From JAZLIL01 sp045617405 (GTDB lineage Bacteria > Bacillota > Clostridia > Lachnospirales > Lachnospiraceae), in the NCBI GenBank assembly GCA_045617405.1, contig JAZLIL010000083.1:1-18974 (forward strand): a stretch of 18,974 nucleotides of DNA. Reading direction: 5' to 3'. Shown in pieces: positions 1-8,517 of this stretch. The notes under the pieces are model-generated. The model saw only the letters and a program-made list of their open reading frames with translations. It searched no databases and was not told the DNA's origin. Position 1 is the first letter of the stretch. Each line of letters starts with the position of its first letter. The position numbers and the translations under genes are program-made.

Positions 1-1872
1 CTTGTCGGCAAGCTCGAGAAGACTTTCCACAGTATCATCGCTTTCAGGAACGCACCCGTAAATACCGAGACTGTAGGTAACCTCGAACGGCAGATTCTGT
101 TCGGTACAGTACTCTCTTAGCTGCCGGGTAAGTGTTTCCGACCCCGAAAGAGCCGTTTTCTCCGAAACATCCGGAATCATCAGGGCAAATTCATCGCCTC
201 CGAGACGCCCGAAGATTGTCGTTTCCGGAAAGCATTTTTTGAGCATTGACGCAAGAAGCTTGATTCCGAGATCGCCCATCTCATGCCCGAAGCTGTCGTT
301 GATTGTTTTCAGATTATCGAGATCGATGAATCCGATCACCATCTGCCTTCCCCGACGCCGGCAGGTCTGAAGAAGTTCGTCCGCTTCGGAGATGAATCCA
401 AGCCGATTGAACGTTCCGGTGAGAGTGTCCGTAAACGAAATGTTCCTGAACCTGACTGTCATGTTGCCGAGAGCCTCTGTAATCATCATGTTCTCAAGCG
501 CAGCTGCCAGATAGAGAAGCGTATCATAGTAGGTGTAGGAAAATACCCTTCGGCAGTCCTTTGAGACAAAATACCCGAGGCACGAGTGTTCCCGGTGGAG
601 AGGGGAAACAACGTAGATGTGCCCGCCCTGTGCCGCACGGTCAAATCCCGGAAGCAGCTGACTGCGGGAAAATCCCTTAAGGCTTGCCCTTCTCGCACTT
701 ACAGAGTAAATGAAAGGAATATCAACAACGTCCGTGAAGTCCCCCGGAATGTCAATCATTCCCGTGTCATTCTGAAGAAGCTCTGCCGTAGTCTTCGGCT
801 CAAGGCTGTGCGTACAGGTGCAAAGAAAGGCCTCCGCCGGCTTAAAGCTCCTGATTTCCTCCTCTATGATTGACATGGAGGCCTCTATGTTGTTAACGAT
901 TGACATCAGTCTGATACGTGACTTCTGTGACACCTCATAGTCGTAAATCTGGTCCTGATACTCCGAGAGCTTCGCCGATATGATATCGTGATCCGAAAGC
1001 GGATCGTCCGACTTACAACCGCACGAGCCCGAAAAGACAAGCTTGCTCTTGACCTTGATAATGTGAGGAAGATTTCTGTCCGAAAAATGATCCATAATAA
1101 GAAGGATAATCTGACGTCCGAGTTCTGAGTTTGAAAATCCGAACGTCGCAATCCTTGGGATGAATGTCCTGCCCTCGGGGCTGTTGCCTATACCGGCAAG
1201 CTTCAGATCCTCCGGAATACTGATTCCGTTCTTCATATAAAGACATCCCACATTGACGGCAATGTAGTCGTTTCCGGCAATAAGCGCATCTATCTTTCTC
1301 GTGGAGGGGTTCCTGTAATAGGAAAAGATGTCCTCGACTGTCGACCTTTCGTCAAACTCAAAGACAATTGACTCGTCATAATTAATGCTGTGATCGCCAA
1401 GACAATCCTTGTAGGCATCAAAATACTCCTCTGCCACGCATGAGTCAAAATGCATGCGGAGGAAGCCGATGCTTCTGCACTCATGAACCTCAATCAGATG
1501 ATTGACAAGCTCGTAGCAGGACATATAGTGATCAATCCCGATGCAGTAGGTTGCATCGGGCATAGAATTATCACAGCAGATTGTGGGGAGCTCACTTTTC
1601 CTGATCATGTCAAGGATCTCTTCTCTGATCTCCCTGTTGCCGATGCCGTCGAGCTGAACGATGACGGCATCGAAGAGCTCAGGGTTGAAAAGCCTGTAGA
1701 CCGATAGCTCTACCGCCTCGCTCGCGGGGACCACACAGCCCCCGACAAACGAGGTAAAGACTACAAGATCGTAGTCAAAGAGTTCACAGCTGCTCCAGAG
1801 TCCTCTGATGAACTCCGCCCTTGAAGAATCTGCAATATCACTTGAAAAAAGAGCGAGCCGCTTTGTTGCCAT
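1..1872 (-). CDS. LacI-type sensor domain fused to GGDEF diguanylate cyclase (C-terminus cut by window edge)
   Basis: The reading frame starts at ATG 1872 behind GGGAGA and is still open at base 1, giving 624 visible residues. Residues 1 to about 265 look like the ligand-binding half of LacI/GalR regulators (opening MATKRLALFSSDIADSSRAE, later IDALIAGNDYIAV), without the DNA-binding helix-turn-helix. A middle region of unclear fold follows. The GGDEF domain begins near DTLTGTFNR and carries an intact GRLGGDEFALM (GGDEF at 558-562). That fits synthesis of cyclic-di-GMP from two GTP. The inhibitory RxxD site expected just before GGDEF is absent (PETT sits there). The visible end, LLELADK, is the usual near-terminal motif, so probably only about 20-30 residues are missing. 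No signal peptide or membrane helix was seen, so a cytosolic ligand-sensing cyclase is inferred. It lies 82 bp after the 697-aa gene on the same strand, with no convincing promoter of its own; a loose AACCGG/CCGGTT inverted repeat occupies part of the gap. Confidence 0.9.
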   Translation of the reverse strand, partial: MATKRLALFSSDIADSSRAEFIRGLWSSCELFDYDLVVFTSFVGGCVVPASEAVELSVYRLFNPELFDAVIVQLDGIGNREIREEILDMIRKSELPTICCDNSMPDATYCIGIDHYMSCYELVNHLIEVHECRSIGFLRMHFDSCVAEEYFDAYKDCLGDHSINYDESIVFEFDERSTVEDIFSYYRNPSTRKIDALIAGNDYIAVNVGCLYMKNGISIPEDLKLAGIGNSPEGRTFIPRIATFGFSNSELGRQIILLIMDHFSDRNLPHIIKVKSKLVFSGSCGCKSDDPLSDHDIISAKLSEYQDQIYDYEVSQKSRIRLMSIVNNIEASMSIIEEEIRSFKPAEAFLCTCTHSLEPKTTAELLQNDTGMIDIPGDFTDVVDIPFIYSVSARRASLKGFSRSQLLPGFDRAAQGGHIYVVSPLHREHSCLGYFVSKDCRRVFSYTYYDTLLYLAAALENMMITEALGNMTVRFRNISFTDTLTGTFNRLGFISEADELLQTCRRRGRQMVIGFIDLDNLKTINDSFGHEMGDLGIKLLASMLKKCFPETTIFGRLGGDEFALMIPDVSEKTALSGSETLTRQLREYCTEQNLPFEVTYSLGIYGCVPESDDTVESLLELADK

Positions 1873-1954
1873 TTAACTGTATCTCCCAAAATGTGAAAAA
1901 TTGTTGCGATAATACCGGCAACCGGTTAAAAAGTGATACATTCTCTCCGGTTAT

Positions 1955-4048
1955 TCAGGCAGTTACCCGTGCGACCCCGGTAGTCATATGACTGGCAAAT
2001 ATCTCCTGATAGAGATTTCTTTCCAGAAAATACCTTCTGATTATGCTGGCAACTTCACCTTTATCCCTATAAGAACTGTCCGCGATGAATTCACAGCCCT
2101 TCATAAAAGCAATCTGTGCCTTTTCAGCGGGCTTACCCTTGAGACTTACGGCACTGCTCTTATTCCAGCTTCTGATCGGTGCCGACAATGCCTTCAAAAA
2201 CTTGTTGCGCTTGAGTCCCGTTTTTGATCTGCTTTCGTAAGTACTAAGCTGTCCCGAAGACTGCTCCTTAACACTGTCATATTCCCTTTGCATGGGCTGA
2301 ATAATATACTTTTGCATAAGCCCGTTGTCATAAAGCATATTGATAAAATCCTCGTCAGACTTTCCGCCGTTGTGCATAAGCACGAACTTCGCATTCTTGT
2401 CCTTTTCCTTCTTCTTTCCCTTTTCTCCCTGCGAAGGCCTACGGGCCTCCTCTTCGGAATCACTTGCGACTACGCTTGTGATGTCTTCAGCCTTCGGAAC
2501 TTCTGCAAAACTGCCGATTCGAGGCTTCATTTCCTCCCACTGATCAACCAATACCTGTAACAGAAACTTGTCAATTTCGTCATTTGTCTTGACAGCTCCA
2601 CCTACTCTGGGGAAGAAAATTCTCTTGACCTTCTGCGCCTCTTCGTAAATCTTCCAGAGAATCAGTTTATCTGATCTTGCCAGTTCTTCCACACCGTTGT
2701 CATGGGCCTCTGAACGCATCAGTCCCTTGGCAGTACCAAACAGAATAGCATCCCTTGCAACAATCATCTTGCATTTTTTAGCCAGAAGCGGCTTAATCCC
2801 GTCAAATCTCTTTTTAGTTTCCTCAGGATCGATTTCGTCGGCTGCCCCACTCAGACGATCCTTTAACTTAGCTATATCTTCTGAATCGTCGCCTTCAATA
2901 AATGTATTTGTAGCACCTTCAGCCAAAAAGTTCACAAAGTTCGGGGAGGCGATTGTACCAATGGCCTTCCAATGTGACAAATCAAATACCTTAAAGAGCG
3001 GATGGCCCTTTTGCGTCTCTTCAAGAACACCTTGGGCTTCAATCGATATCATCTCATGCAAGGCAGCTATTTTTCTGCTTGCATCTCTGGTGTTCCCATC
3101 CTTATTGTTTCTGACTTCAGTCATAATATTATTGCTGACTGAAGATATCAGAAAGAAAAGCTGATTAACCCTTCTGCCAAGCTCACCGAGCTGCGGCATA
3201 ATTCCCGCATATCCCATGCAGAATCTTTGGAAAGAATTTACAAAAGACTGGGCATCGTCATAAGATATTGTCATTCCTCCAGCCGAACCGCCCTGTCCGG
3301 CTAATGTTTCGGCCCTGTTTCCATGTGACTCTATCCTGCCCGTAATATGCTCCTCATTGTCAGCTTCACGTTCATCCTTAAATTTACCGGTTGCCATGGC
3401 TTCTCTAATCGCCCTTTTCTGAAGTGCATCATCTTCCTTTTCAAGTCTTTTATCACGTGCAAGCTTAGCCTCTTCTCCAAATGAATCCGTACTCTGTCTG
3501 AAAGCTTCGAGAACAGCCGTTACGGCAGATTTTCTCCTTCTGCCCCTCCTTGAAAACGACCAGCCCTTATGATTATTCATATAATCCTGTGCCGCAGAAA
3601 TTACGGCTTTTGCGGCATCGTCAAGCTGTCTTGAATTAAAGTCCTTGTAGCCGCCCGCCAAATAGGCCAGCGTTTGAATAACAGCCTTAAACTGCTCATT
3701 CTTTTCAGATTCATCACCGGCTGCAAGCAGCTTCTTCTGAAGTGCAAAAATCGCCTCCTGCCCCGTCAGGCCGTCGAACCGTATTTTAAGATCATCGGTA
3801 GTATTAGTGATAGTTGAAGCTTCCGGCTCTTCCACCTGCGATTGCTGCGCTCCACCCTGGGATTGCTGCGCTCCCGCCTGTTTTTCTCCTGTCTGTATCA
3901 AATCCGATTGCTGCTTTCCCACCGGATTTATCCCTGTCTGCATTGAACCGGCCTGCTGCTCTTTCACCTGTGACCCGGTCAACGGTGCAACCGGCTTAAT
4001 CTCGGAATCTGAATCACTTTCGATAAATTCTCTTGCATCATCTGCCAT
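1955..4048 (-). CDS. Unknown 697-aa soluble protein paired with AAA+ ATPase
   Basis: I do not recognise the family. ATG 4048 follows AAGGAGAA at good spacing. Residues 1-20 are acidic. Residues 20-76 form a low-complexity Gln/Gly/Ser linker with imperfect copies of QTG and QQS elements; in the DNA a 16-base run ending in GCTGCGCTCC recurs. The remainder reads as mainly helical and charged: a basic patch RRGRRRK near 167-173, a short GGSAGG hinge near 255, a stretch starting YDDAQSFVNSFQRF, and a Lys-rich segment near 540-555. There is no signal peptide, membrane helix, Walker motif or obvious catalytic motif. It lies directly downstream of the 699-aa AAA+ gene, separated by a repeat leader, and upstream of the GGDEF gene. 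Position and size suggest a substrate or partner of the ATPase, or an effector-like protein, but that is inference only. Confidence 0.85.
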   Translation of the reverse strand: MADDAREFIESDSDSEIKPVAPLTGSQVKEQQAGSMQTGINPVGKQQSDLIQTGEKQAGAQQSQGGAQQSQVEEPEASTITNTTDDLKIRFDGLTGQEAIFALQKKLLAAGDESEKNEQFKAVIQTLAYLAGGYKDFNSRQLDDAAKAVISAAQDYMNNHKGWSFSRRGRRRKSAVTAVLEAFRQSTDSFGEEAKLARDKRLEKEDDALQKRAIREAMATGKFKDEREADNEEHITGRIESHGNRAETLAGQGGSAGGMTISYDDAQSFVNSFQRFCMGYAGIMPQLGELGRRVNQLFFLISSVSNNIMTEVRNNKDGNTRDASRKIAALHEMISIEAQGVLEETQKGHPLFKVFDLSHWKAIGTIASPNFVNFLAEGATNTFIEGDDSEDIAKLKDRLSGAADEIDPEETKKRFDGIKPLLAKKCKMIVARDAILFGTAKGLMRSEAHDNGVEELARSDKLILWKIYEEAQKVKRIFFPRVGGAVKTNDEIDKFLLQVLVDQWEEMKPRIGSFAEVPKAEDITSVVASDSEEEARRPSQGEKGKKKEKDKNAKFVLMHNGGKSDEDFINMLYDNGLMQKYIIQPMQREYDSVKEQSSGQLSTYESRSKTGLKRNKFLKALSAPIRSWNKSSAVSLKGKPAEKAQIAFMKGCEFIADSSYRDKGEVASIIRRYFLERNLYQEIFASHMTTGVARVTA

Positions 4049-4060
4049 AGTGTTCTCCTT

Positions 4061-4220
4061 TTCTCTATTAATCTGCCAACCTGTTGGTTCGCGTGCCGCC
4101 TTTTCTGCTAATCTGCCAACCCGCCGGTTTGCGTGCCTCCTTTTCTGCTAATCTGCCAACCCAGCGGTTCGCGTGCCGCCTTTTCTGCTAATCTGCCAAC
4201 CCGCCGGTTCGCGTGCCGCC
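4061..4220 (-). repeat. Four 40-bp tandem hairpin repeats in the leader of the 697-aa gene
   Basis: Four head-to-tail 40-bp units occupy 4181-4220, 4141-4180, 4101-4140 and 4061-4100 (order of transcription on the minus strand). Each has GGCGGCACGC (GGAGGCACGC in the third), then AACC, a 4-nt loop, GGTT, then GGCAGATTA and an AGAAAA tail. The AACC/GGTT arms are invariant while the loop changes (GGCG, GCTG, GGCG, AACA). With the flanking GC/GC bases each unit can fold into a short hairpin with one mismatch. The last unit merges with the real ribosome site AAGGAGAACACT and ATG at 4048. Unit ends AGAAAAGG and the internal TTGGCAGATTAG resemble that real start region. Confidence 0.92.
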
Positions 4221-4273
4221 CGAATCTGTTACGTTTAAATACTTTGCCCTTTTTGTCACACCTCAGGCTTTTT

Positions 4274-6373
4274 CTACATTCTTATATCAAGAAGAACTCC
4301 GTACTGTTTAAAGTCCTCAAAACCAAGCTTTCTTCCGTCCTTCTTCTCTTCTAGGAACATCGCATTAACAAAATGCTTATTGTTTATCGGGACATTCTCG
4401 CTTGCCGCCATGTAGGCCGCATTTGTTATCATGCCCCTGATCAGACTTCCCGAAATCTCAAACTCCCTTGCAAAAAACTCAACATCGAGCTTTGGATCAA
4501 CAGGAATCTTTCCCGAAAGAATGTTTTTATACATTACAAGTCTCGTTTCCGCATCGGGCTTGTCAAGGTTCACGATGTATGTTATCCTTCGAAGAAATGC
4601 GTTATCAAAATTGTTAAACCTGTTTGTCGCCATTATTGACAGCCCGTCGTACTCCTCCATTTTTTGAAGCAGGTACGAGACCTCGTTGTTCGCGTGCTTG
4701 TCATTGGAATTTGTAACCTCTGTTCTCTTAGCAAAGAGAGAATCGGCTTCATCGAAGAACAGAACGAAGTTTCCGTCCCTCGCCGCGTCGAAAACCTTAC
4801 CGAGGTTCTTCTCCGTTTCTCCGACGTACTTATCTATCATCTGACTCAGGTCAACTCTGTAGAGTGCCCGGCCGACCTCATTTGCGATAACTGTTGCAGC
4901 CATCGTCTTTCCTGTTCCGGGCGGTCCGTAAAGAAGGATGCTGACTCCGTGACCGTAGGTCTGGTCACGGTTGAGACCCCACTCGTCTTCAACAAGACCT
5001 TTGTTTCTGATCCTTGAACATGCAAGCTTCAGAAGTCTTTTCTGCCCGTCCGCTATACGAAGATCATCAAACATATACTTGCCGTTAAGAGGAGTCGCAA
5101 GTGATGAAAGCTTCGACGAGTTAAAGGAGAGTATCGCCCTTTTAATGTCTCCGATTTCAATATCATCTCTACCGTCTTCCGTGGCATAAGCTTTTGCTGA
5201 CCGTACTCCGTTTTCTATCATACCGGGTGTAATGTCGTAAAGAAGTGATGCCTCTTTAAGTACATCCTCATCTATCTCCCCGAATTTCTTTGCCATTTGC
5301 TTCCACAAGCGCAATCTTTCGGAGGCTTTCGGCTTTTCAACCTTAATTGCATGATACGAATAGCCCTCGGAAATATCTCTGACCTGCTCATCCTGAAGCG
5401 AAGTGACAATCACCCTGCCGTGAAGTCTCACAATCTCTGAGATAAGACTTCTTAGTGCCTCCGAATTCGTCTGAGTCACCTGAACATCCGAAAGCACAAT
5501 ATCTGTCCGCAAAATCCCCGCCCTGACAAGAACATCAAGGATTCCTTCCCGCAGTCCGTCAGATCCGAGTGAAAGCAAACGGCTTGTGTTGACATACAGG
5601 AGCTTTTCATCTTCAACTCCCTTTTGAAGGAGAAATTTCTTTCCTGCACCCTTCGGTCCGTAAACATTCAAAACGTCAATGTCAGCATTCGTGAAAAACA
5701 GGTACCTGACAGACTGTGCCACCGATGCACCGCTGATCAGCCCGGGCTCATCATCAACCTCAAAGCAGAACGGCTTGAGCTTTTCCGGAATCGCCATTTC
5801 ACCCTTCAGTATTGAAATAAGCTGCCTTGACACGGAAAAGCTGTCATGATCGCGCACATTTGATTTTCCGTAATTTTTGACTCTGAAAACGGGGCAGCCC
5901 TCAATTGTATTGTGTTCATCCCTGACATCAAAGCATGTCCTGCTTCCCGTCAGATAGGAATATACCTTTTTTGCCAATGCAAAAGTCGGATAATTGTGTT
6001 CATCATGATCATCCCGAAGCATTCTGTACTTTTCAATCACTCTGCCGTCGAATGACGGTGCTGCACCAAGAAGCAGACACACAAAGCCGAAAAAGCCAAG
6101 TCCGAATCTCTCTGAAATAACGGTAATCCGGCACAGATAATCGCTGTCATCGAAATTTACGATAGAGTTAAGTGAGTTCTTCTTTACCTGATTGCAAACG
6201 AGAGTAATCATCGAAGAATCTTCTGAAAAGAGCCTGTCATCATTGCCCGCCTGCATCACTTCAATCGCAGCGTCAAGCGCCATGTTGAGAAGCTGCAGGT
6301 AATCTGAGATTTCTTCGTCCTGATTGAAATATTCTCTTGCATAGCATCCGGGATAGTTTTTCAAATCGATCAC
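4274..6373 (-). CDS. Two-module AAA+ ATPase, contractile-injection-system type
   Basis: GTG 6373 follows TGAGGA at 6-nt spacing. Residues 89-141 (RFGLGFFGFVCLLLGAAPSF, then YRMLRDD and PTFALAKKVY) follow the pattern I know from the N-terminal winged-helix region of AAA+ proteins encoded in extracellular contractile injection clusters (Afp15/PVC15 type). A first AAA module has a degenerate P-loop, GPKGAGKK (239-246), with Lys in place of the final Thr/Ser, and no clear Walker B Glu, so it is probably structural. The second module is complete: Walker A GPPGTGKT (483-490), Walker B VLFFDEADSLF with D541/E542, sensor-1 Asn 584 and paired Arg 595/596. Role by family: ATP-driven remodelling or assembly in the cytosol. 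No sheath, tube or baseplate genes are adjacent; the next gene is the unknown 697-aa protein. The ATPase fold is certain; the injection-system link is an inference. Confidence 0.93.
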   Translation of the reverse strand: MIDLKNYPGCYAREYFNQDEEISDYLQLLNMALDAAIEVMQAGNDDRLFSEDSSMITLVCNQVKKNSLNSIVNFDDSDYLCRITVISERFGLGFFGFVCLLLGAAPSFDGRVIEKYRMLRDDHDEHNYPTFALAKKVYSYLTGSRTCFDVRDEHNTIEGCPVFRVKNYGKSNVRDHDSFSVSRQLISILKGEMAIPEKLKPFCFEVDDEPGLISGASVAQSVRYLFFTNADIDVLNVYGPKGAGKKFLLQKGVEDEKLLYVNTSRLLSLGSDGLREGILDVLVRAGILRTDIVLSDVQVTQTNSEALRSLISEIVRLHGRVIVTSLQDEQVRDISEGYSYHAIKVEKPKASERLRLWKQMAKKFGEIDEDVLKEASLLYDITPGMIENGVRSAKAYATEDGRDDIEIGDIKRAILSFNSSKLSSLATPLNGKYMFDDLRIADGQKRLLKLACSRIRNKGLVEDEWGLNRDQTYGHGVSILLYGPPGTGKTMAATVIANEVGRALYRVDLSQMIDKYVGETEKNLGKVFDAARDGNFVLFFDEADSLFAKRTEVTNSNDKHANNEVSYLLQKMEEYDGLSIMATNRFNNFDNAFLRRITYIVNLDKPDAETRLVMYKNILSGKIPVDPKLDVEFFAREFEISGSLIRGMITNAAYMAASENVPINNKHFVNAMFLEEKKDGRKLGFEDFKQYGVLLDIRM

Positions 6374-6428
6374 GGTGATTCCTCACAAAATATAATACTC
6401 GACAAAACACACAATTATCTAATGTATT

Positions 6429-6457
6429 ATTTTAGCACTTCTTGATATGTTGTGCAA
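6429..6457 (-). promoter_or_regulatory. Promoter-like site for the AAA+ gene
   Basis: On the minus strand TTGCAC (6452-6457), a 17-nt spacer and TAAAAT (6429-6434) form a sigma-70-type pair. TGC just before the -10 makes an extended -10. It lies about 55 nt upstream of GTG 6373. The -35 is only 3/6, the -10 is 5/6. Confidence 0.5.
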
Positions 6458-6601
6458 TAGCAATATCCGTGTGTACCTATTTTCTTCTTCTGTTTGTTCT
6501 TTGCAAATTTCAACGCATTTCGTGTGTTTAACACAAATCGTGATTGCGTATTTCGTAAGTTTCCTGCAGGAAGTAAATAATCTCACCAGCCGTAAAAAGG
6601 A

Positions 6602-6683
6602 CTGTCGGGACAGCCGGCAAAACTCCTCAAAAAAAGCAGCCGGCAAAACTCCCCAAAAAAACAGCCGGCAAAACCGCAAAAAG
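6602..6683 (-). repeat. Three-copy GCCGGC/poly-T repeat, possible tandem terminator
   Basis: Three imperfect copies of about 25 bp (plus-strand starts 6611, 6637, 6662) share CAGCCGGCAAAACtcc followed by an A-run. On the minus strand each reads GTTTTGCCGGCTG followed in two copies by about seven T. GCCGGC is self-complementary, so neighbouring copies can pair and place a T-tract after the stem, as in an intrinsic terminator. A CTGTC/GACAG palindrome (6602-6613) followed by TCCTTTTT on the minus strand ends the array. Confidence 0.7.
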
Positions 6684-6713
6684 CCAAATTGTGCCGGATC
6701 AGGCATACGAAAC

Positions 6714-6741
6714 AGGCTGCGGTGCCACGGCACCACAGCCT
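6714..6741 (-). terminator. Terminator hairpin of the antiporter gene
   Basis: A 13-bp stem AGGCTGTGGTGCC with a GT loop and the arm GGCACCGCAGCCT (one T-G wobble) lies about 39 nt after the antiporter stop. The following bases are GTTTCG, a poor U-tract. The T-rich repeat 30-100 nt further on may complete termination. Confidence 0.6.
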
Positions 6742-6779
6742 TGATATACAGCCCTATTTGATTTTCAGTTCGAAGGAAT

Positions 6780-8402
6780 CTATGCTGCCTTCTTCTTGTC
6801 CCTGGTAAACTTAATAGCAAAAAGTCCTGCTACGATAACTGCTGCTCCGACAATGAGGCCGATCCACCATGTTCCCGTGAATGCCGCAACGATATAGCAT
6901 ACTAACGATACAGCAGCAACAGACAGTGCGTAGGGAAGCTGCGTTGAAACATGGTTGACGTGGTTGCACTGTGCACCGGTTGAAGCCATAATCGTCGTAT
7001 CCGAGATAGGTGAACAGTGATCACCGCAAACAGCACCTGCAAGGCAAGCGGAAACTGAGATGATGAGAAGCTCTCCGTTGAGTCCGCCGATGTTGATGAC
7101 GATGGGAAGAAGGATTCCGAAGGTACCCCATGATGTTCCTGTCGCAAAAGAAAGACCGATTGCCACGAGGAAAACAACCATCGGCATGAAGGTCATCAGT
7201 GATGCCGCAGAGCCTTCAAAGATTCCGCTGACAAACTCAGCTGCTCCGAGAAGACCTGTCATTGATGAAAGTGTCCACGCAAAGGTCAGAATGAGGATTG
7301 CGGGAACCATTGCCTTAAAGCCCTCAGGAAGGCAGTCCATGCATTCCTTGAAGCTCAATACTCTTCTTGCGAGCATGTAAATCATGATAACAATCAACGC
7401 AACGATTGAACCGAGCGAAAGACCTACAGATGCGTCACAGTCAGCGAAAGAAGCCTGAAGGCCGACACCGTCGAAGAGACCGCCTGTATAAGCCATTCCG
7501 ACAACGCAGCATACAATGAGAATAACAATCGGAAGGACAAGATCTGCAACCTTTCCCTTCTGTGATATCTGCATTCCGACTGAATTTGCATAAGGTCTGT
7601 CAGGTGTTGTGTAGAGATCACCCTTCTTTGCATTGTCCTCATGCTTCTTCATGGGACCGAACTCAACTCCGATAAGAGTAATTGCAAAGACAAAAACGAT
7701 TGTGAGAAGTGAGTAGTAATTGTACTTGATAGCGCTCACAAAAAGTTCGAAGCCGTCATATCCTGCATCACCGGCAACACCCGAAACTGCTGCCGCCCAT
7801 GATGAAATGGGGGCAATCATGCAGATGGGAGCTGCAGTTGCATCAATAAGATAAGCAATCTTTGCTCTTGAAACCTTGTTCTTATCAGTGATGGGAAGCA
7901 TAACGCTGCCGACTGTAAGGCAGTTAAAGTAATCATCAACAAAAATGAGAATTCCAAGGAAAAATGTTGCGATGGAAGCACTCTTTGCCGAGTTGATTTT
8001 TTTGCTTGCCCACTTACCGTAAGCTGCCGAGCCTCCCGCCTTGTTAATGAGGCAGACGATAGCTCCCAGAACAACGAGGAAAATCAGAATACCAGCGTTC
8101 CATCCGTCGGCGAGCTTTGCGATGAAGCCCTCGTTTACCATAACATCAAGTGCCGCAACGGGCTGGAAATTGGCGTTAAGAAGCGCTCCAACAACAATTC
8201 CGACGAAAAGTGAGCTGTAAACTTCCTTCGTGATAAGTGCAAGCACGATGGCGATCACCGGCGGAAGCAGTGACCAGACTGTTGAGTAGGCCCAAACCGT
8301 TGCCTCCGCATCCCCGCCGTCAGCGCCGAAAACCGTCATGACGTACATGGAGCAGAAACAAAGAAGGACTACGGCAAATGCCATTAATTTCTTTCTCTTC
8401 AT
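6780..8402 (-). CDS. NhaC-family Na+/H+ antiporter
   Basis: The 540-aa protein is a polytopic membrane transporter. ATG 8402 follows GGAGAG at 5-nt spacing. The N-terminus (basic MKRKK, then a hydrophobic run to about residue 26) could be a cleavable signal or a first membrane helix. Recognisable signatures of the NhaC family (PF03553) follow in order: ILIFVDDYFNCLTVGSVMLP, ATAAPICMIAPISSWAA, GTSWGTFGILLPI and CGDHCSPISDTTIMASTG, with charged Asp and His residues inside helices. Family members exchange Na+ (some also carry organic acids, for example malate-lactate exchange) for protons across the cytoplasmic membrane. The exact substrate cannot be read from sequence, so no gene symbol is given. 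The gene is monocistronic, with its own promoter and a downstream hairpin, and is divergent from the DagK-like gene. Confidence 0.93.
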   Translation of the reverse strand: MKRKKLMAFAVVLLCFCSMYVMTVFGADGGDAEATVWAYSTVWSLLPPVIAIVLALITKEVYSSLFVGIVVGALLNANFQPVAALDVMVNEGFIAKLADGWNAGILIFLVVLGAIVCLINKAGGSAAYGKWASKKINSAKSASIATFFLGILIFVDDYFNCLTVGSVMLPITDKNKVSRAKIAYLIDATAAPICMIAPISSWAAAVSGVAGDAGYDGFELFVSAIKYNYYSLLTIVFVFAITLIGVEFGPMKKHEDNAKKGDLYTTPDRPYANSVGMQISQKGKVADLVLPIVILIVCCVVGMAYTGGLFDGVGLQASFADCDASVGLSLGSIVALIVIMIYMLARRVLSFKECMDCLPEGFKAMVPAILILTFAWTLSSMTGLLGAAEFVSGIFEGSAASLMTFMPMVVFLVAIGLSFATGTSWGTFGILLPIVINIGGLNGELLIISVSACLAGAVCGDHCSPISDTTIMASTGAQCNHVNHVSTQLPYALSVAAVSLVCYIVAAFTGTWWIGLIVGAAVIVAGLFAIKFTRDKKKAA

Positions 8403-8517
8403 ATAGTCTCTCCAATCCTTACATTTTCAGCTGCTCACCGGTTTTAATCCTGACACTTCTCCAATTCATCAAGTCAAGATTTTCACACATTAAACCGTTG
8501 AACGCACCGATGCAACT

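Larger units (their letters stand above)
6374..6779. other. 406-bp intergenic region between the antiporter and the AAA+ gene
   Basis: No credible gene is present. Reading frames here (for example 6419-6820 on the minus strand and 6447-6761 on the plus strand) are built largely from the repeats and have no ribosome site or recognisable protein. From right to left it holds a terminator hairpin just after the antiporter, a three-copy GCCGGC/poly-T repeat, an AT-rich stretch and the promoter of the AAA+ gene. Confidence 0.75.

Noticed and set aside
2697..3164. 155-aa plus-strand frame
   Set aside because: Antisense shadow of the 697-aa gene; Ser/Leu-rich composition typical of a reversed charged helical gene.
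4061..4220. CRISPR array
   Set aside because: The 40-bp units abut with no unique spacers, and no cas genes are present.
3807..4354. Plus-strand frames with repeated CQP/ANLPTRRFAC peptides
   Set aside because: The apparent peptide repeats come from the 40-bp DNA repeat read in changing frames; no credible start.
5600..5670. Second active ATPase site in the AAA+ protein
   Set aside because: The motif GPKGAGKK lacks the Thr/Ser that binds magnesium and no Walker B Glu follows, so it is treated as degenerate.
6419..6820. 133-aa minus-strand and 104-aa plus-strand frames over the intergenic repeats
   Set aside because: Composed of repeat translation, overlapping the antiporter end and the promoter; no ribosome site.
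8403..8517. Riboswitch in the antiporter leader
   Set aside because: The leader is long enough, but no known aptamer core or terminator switch could be recognised by eye.
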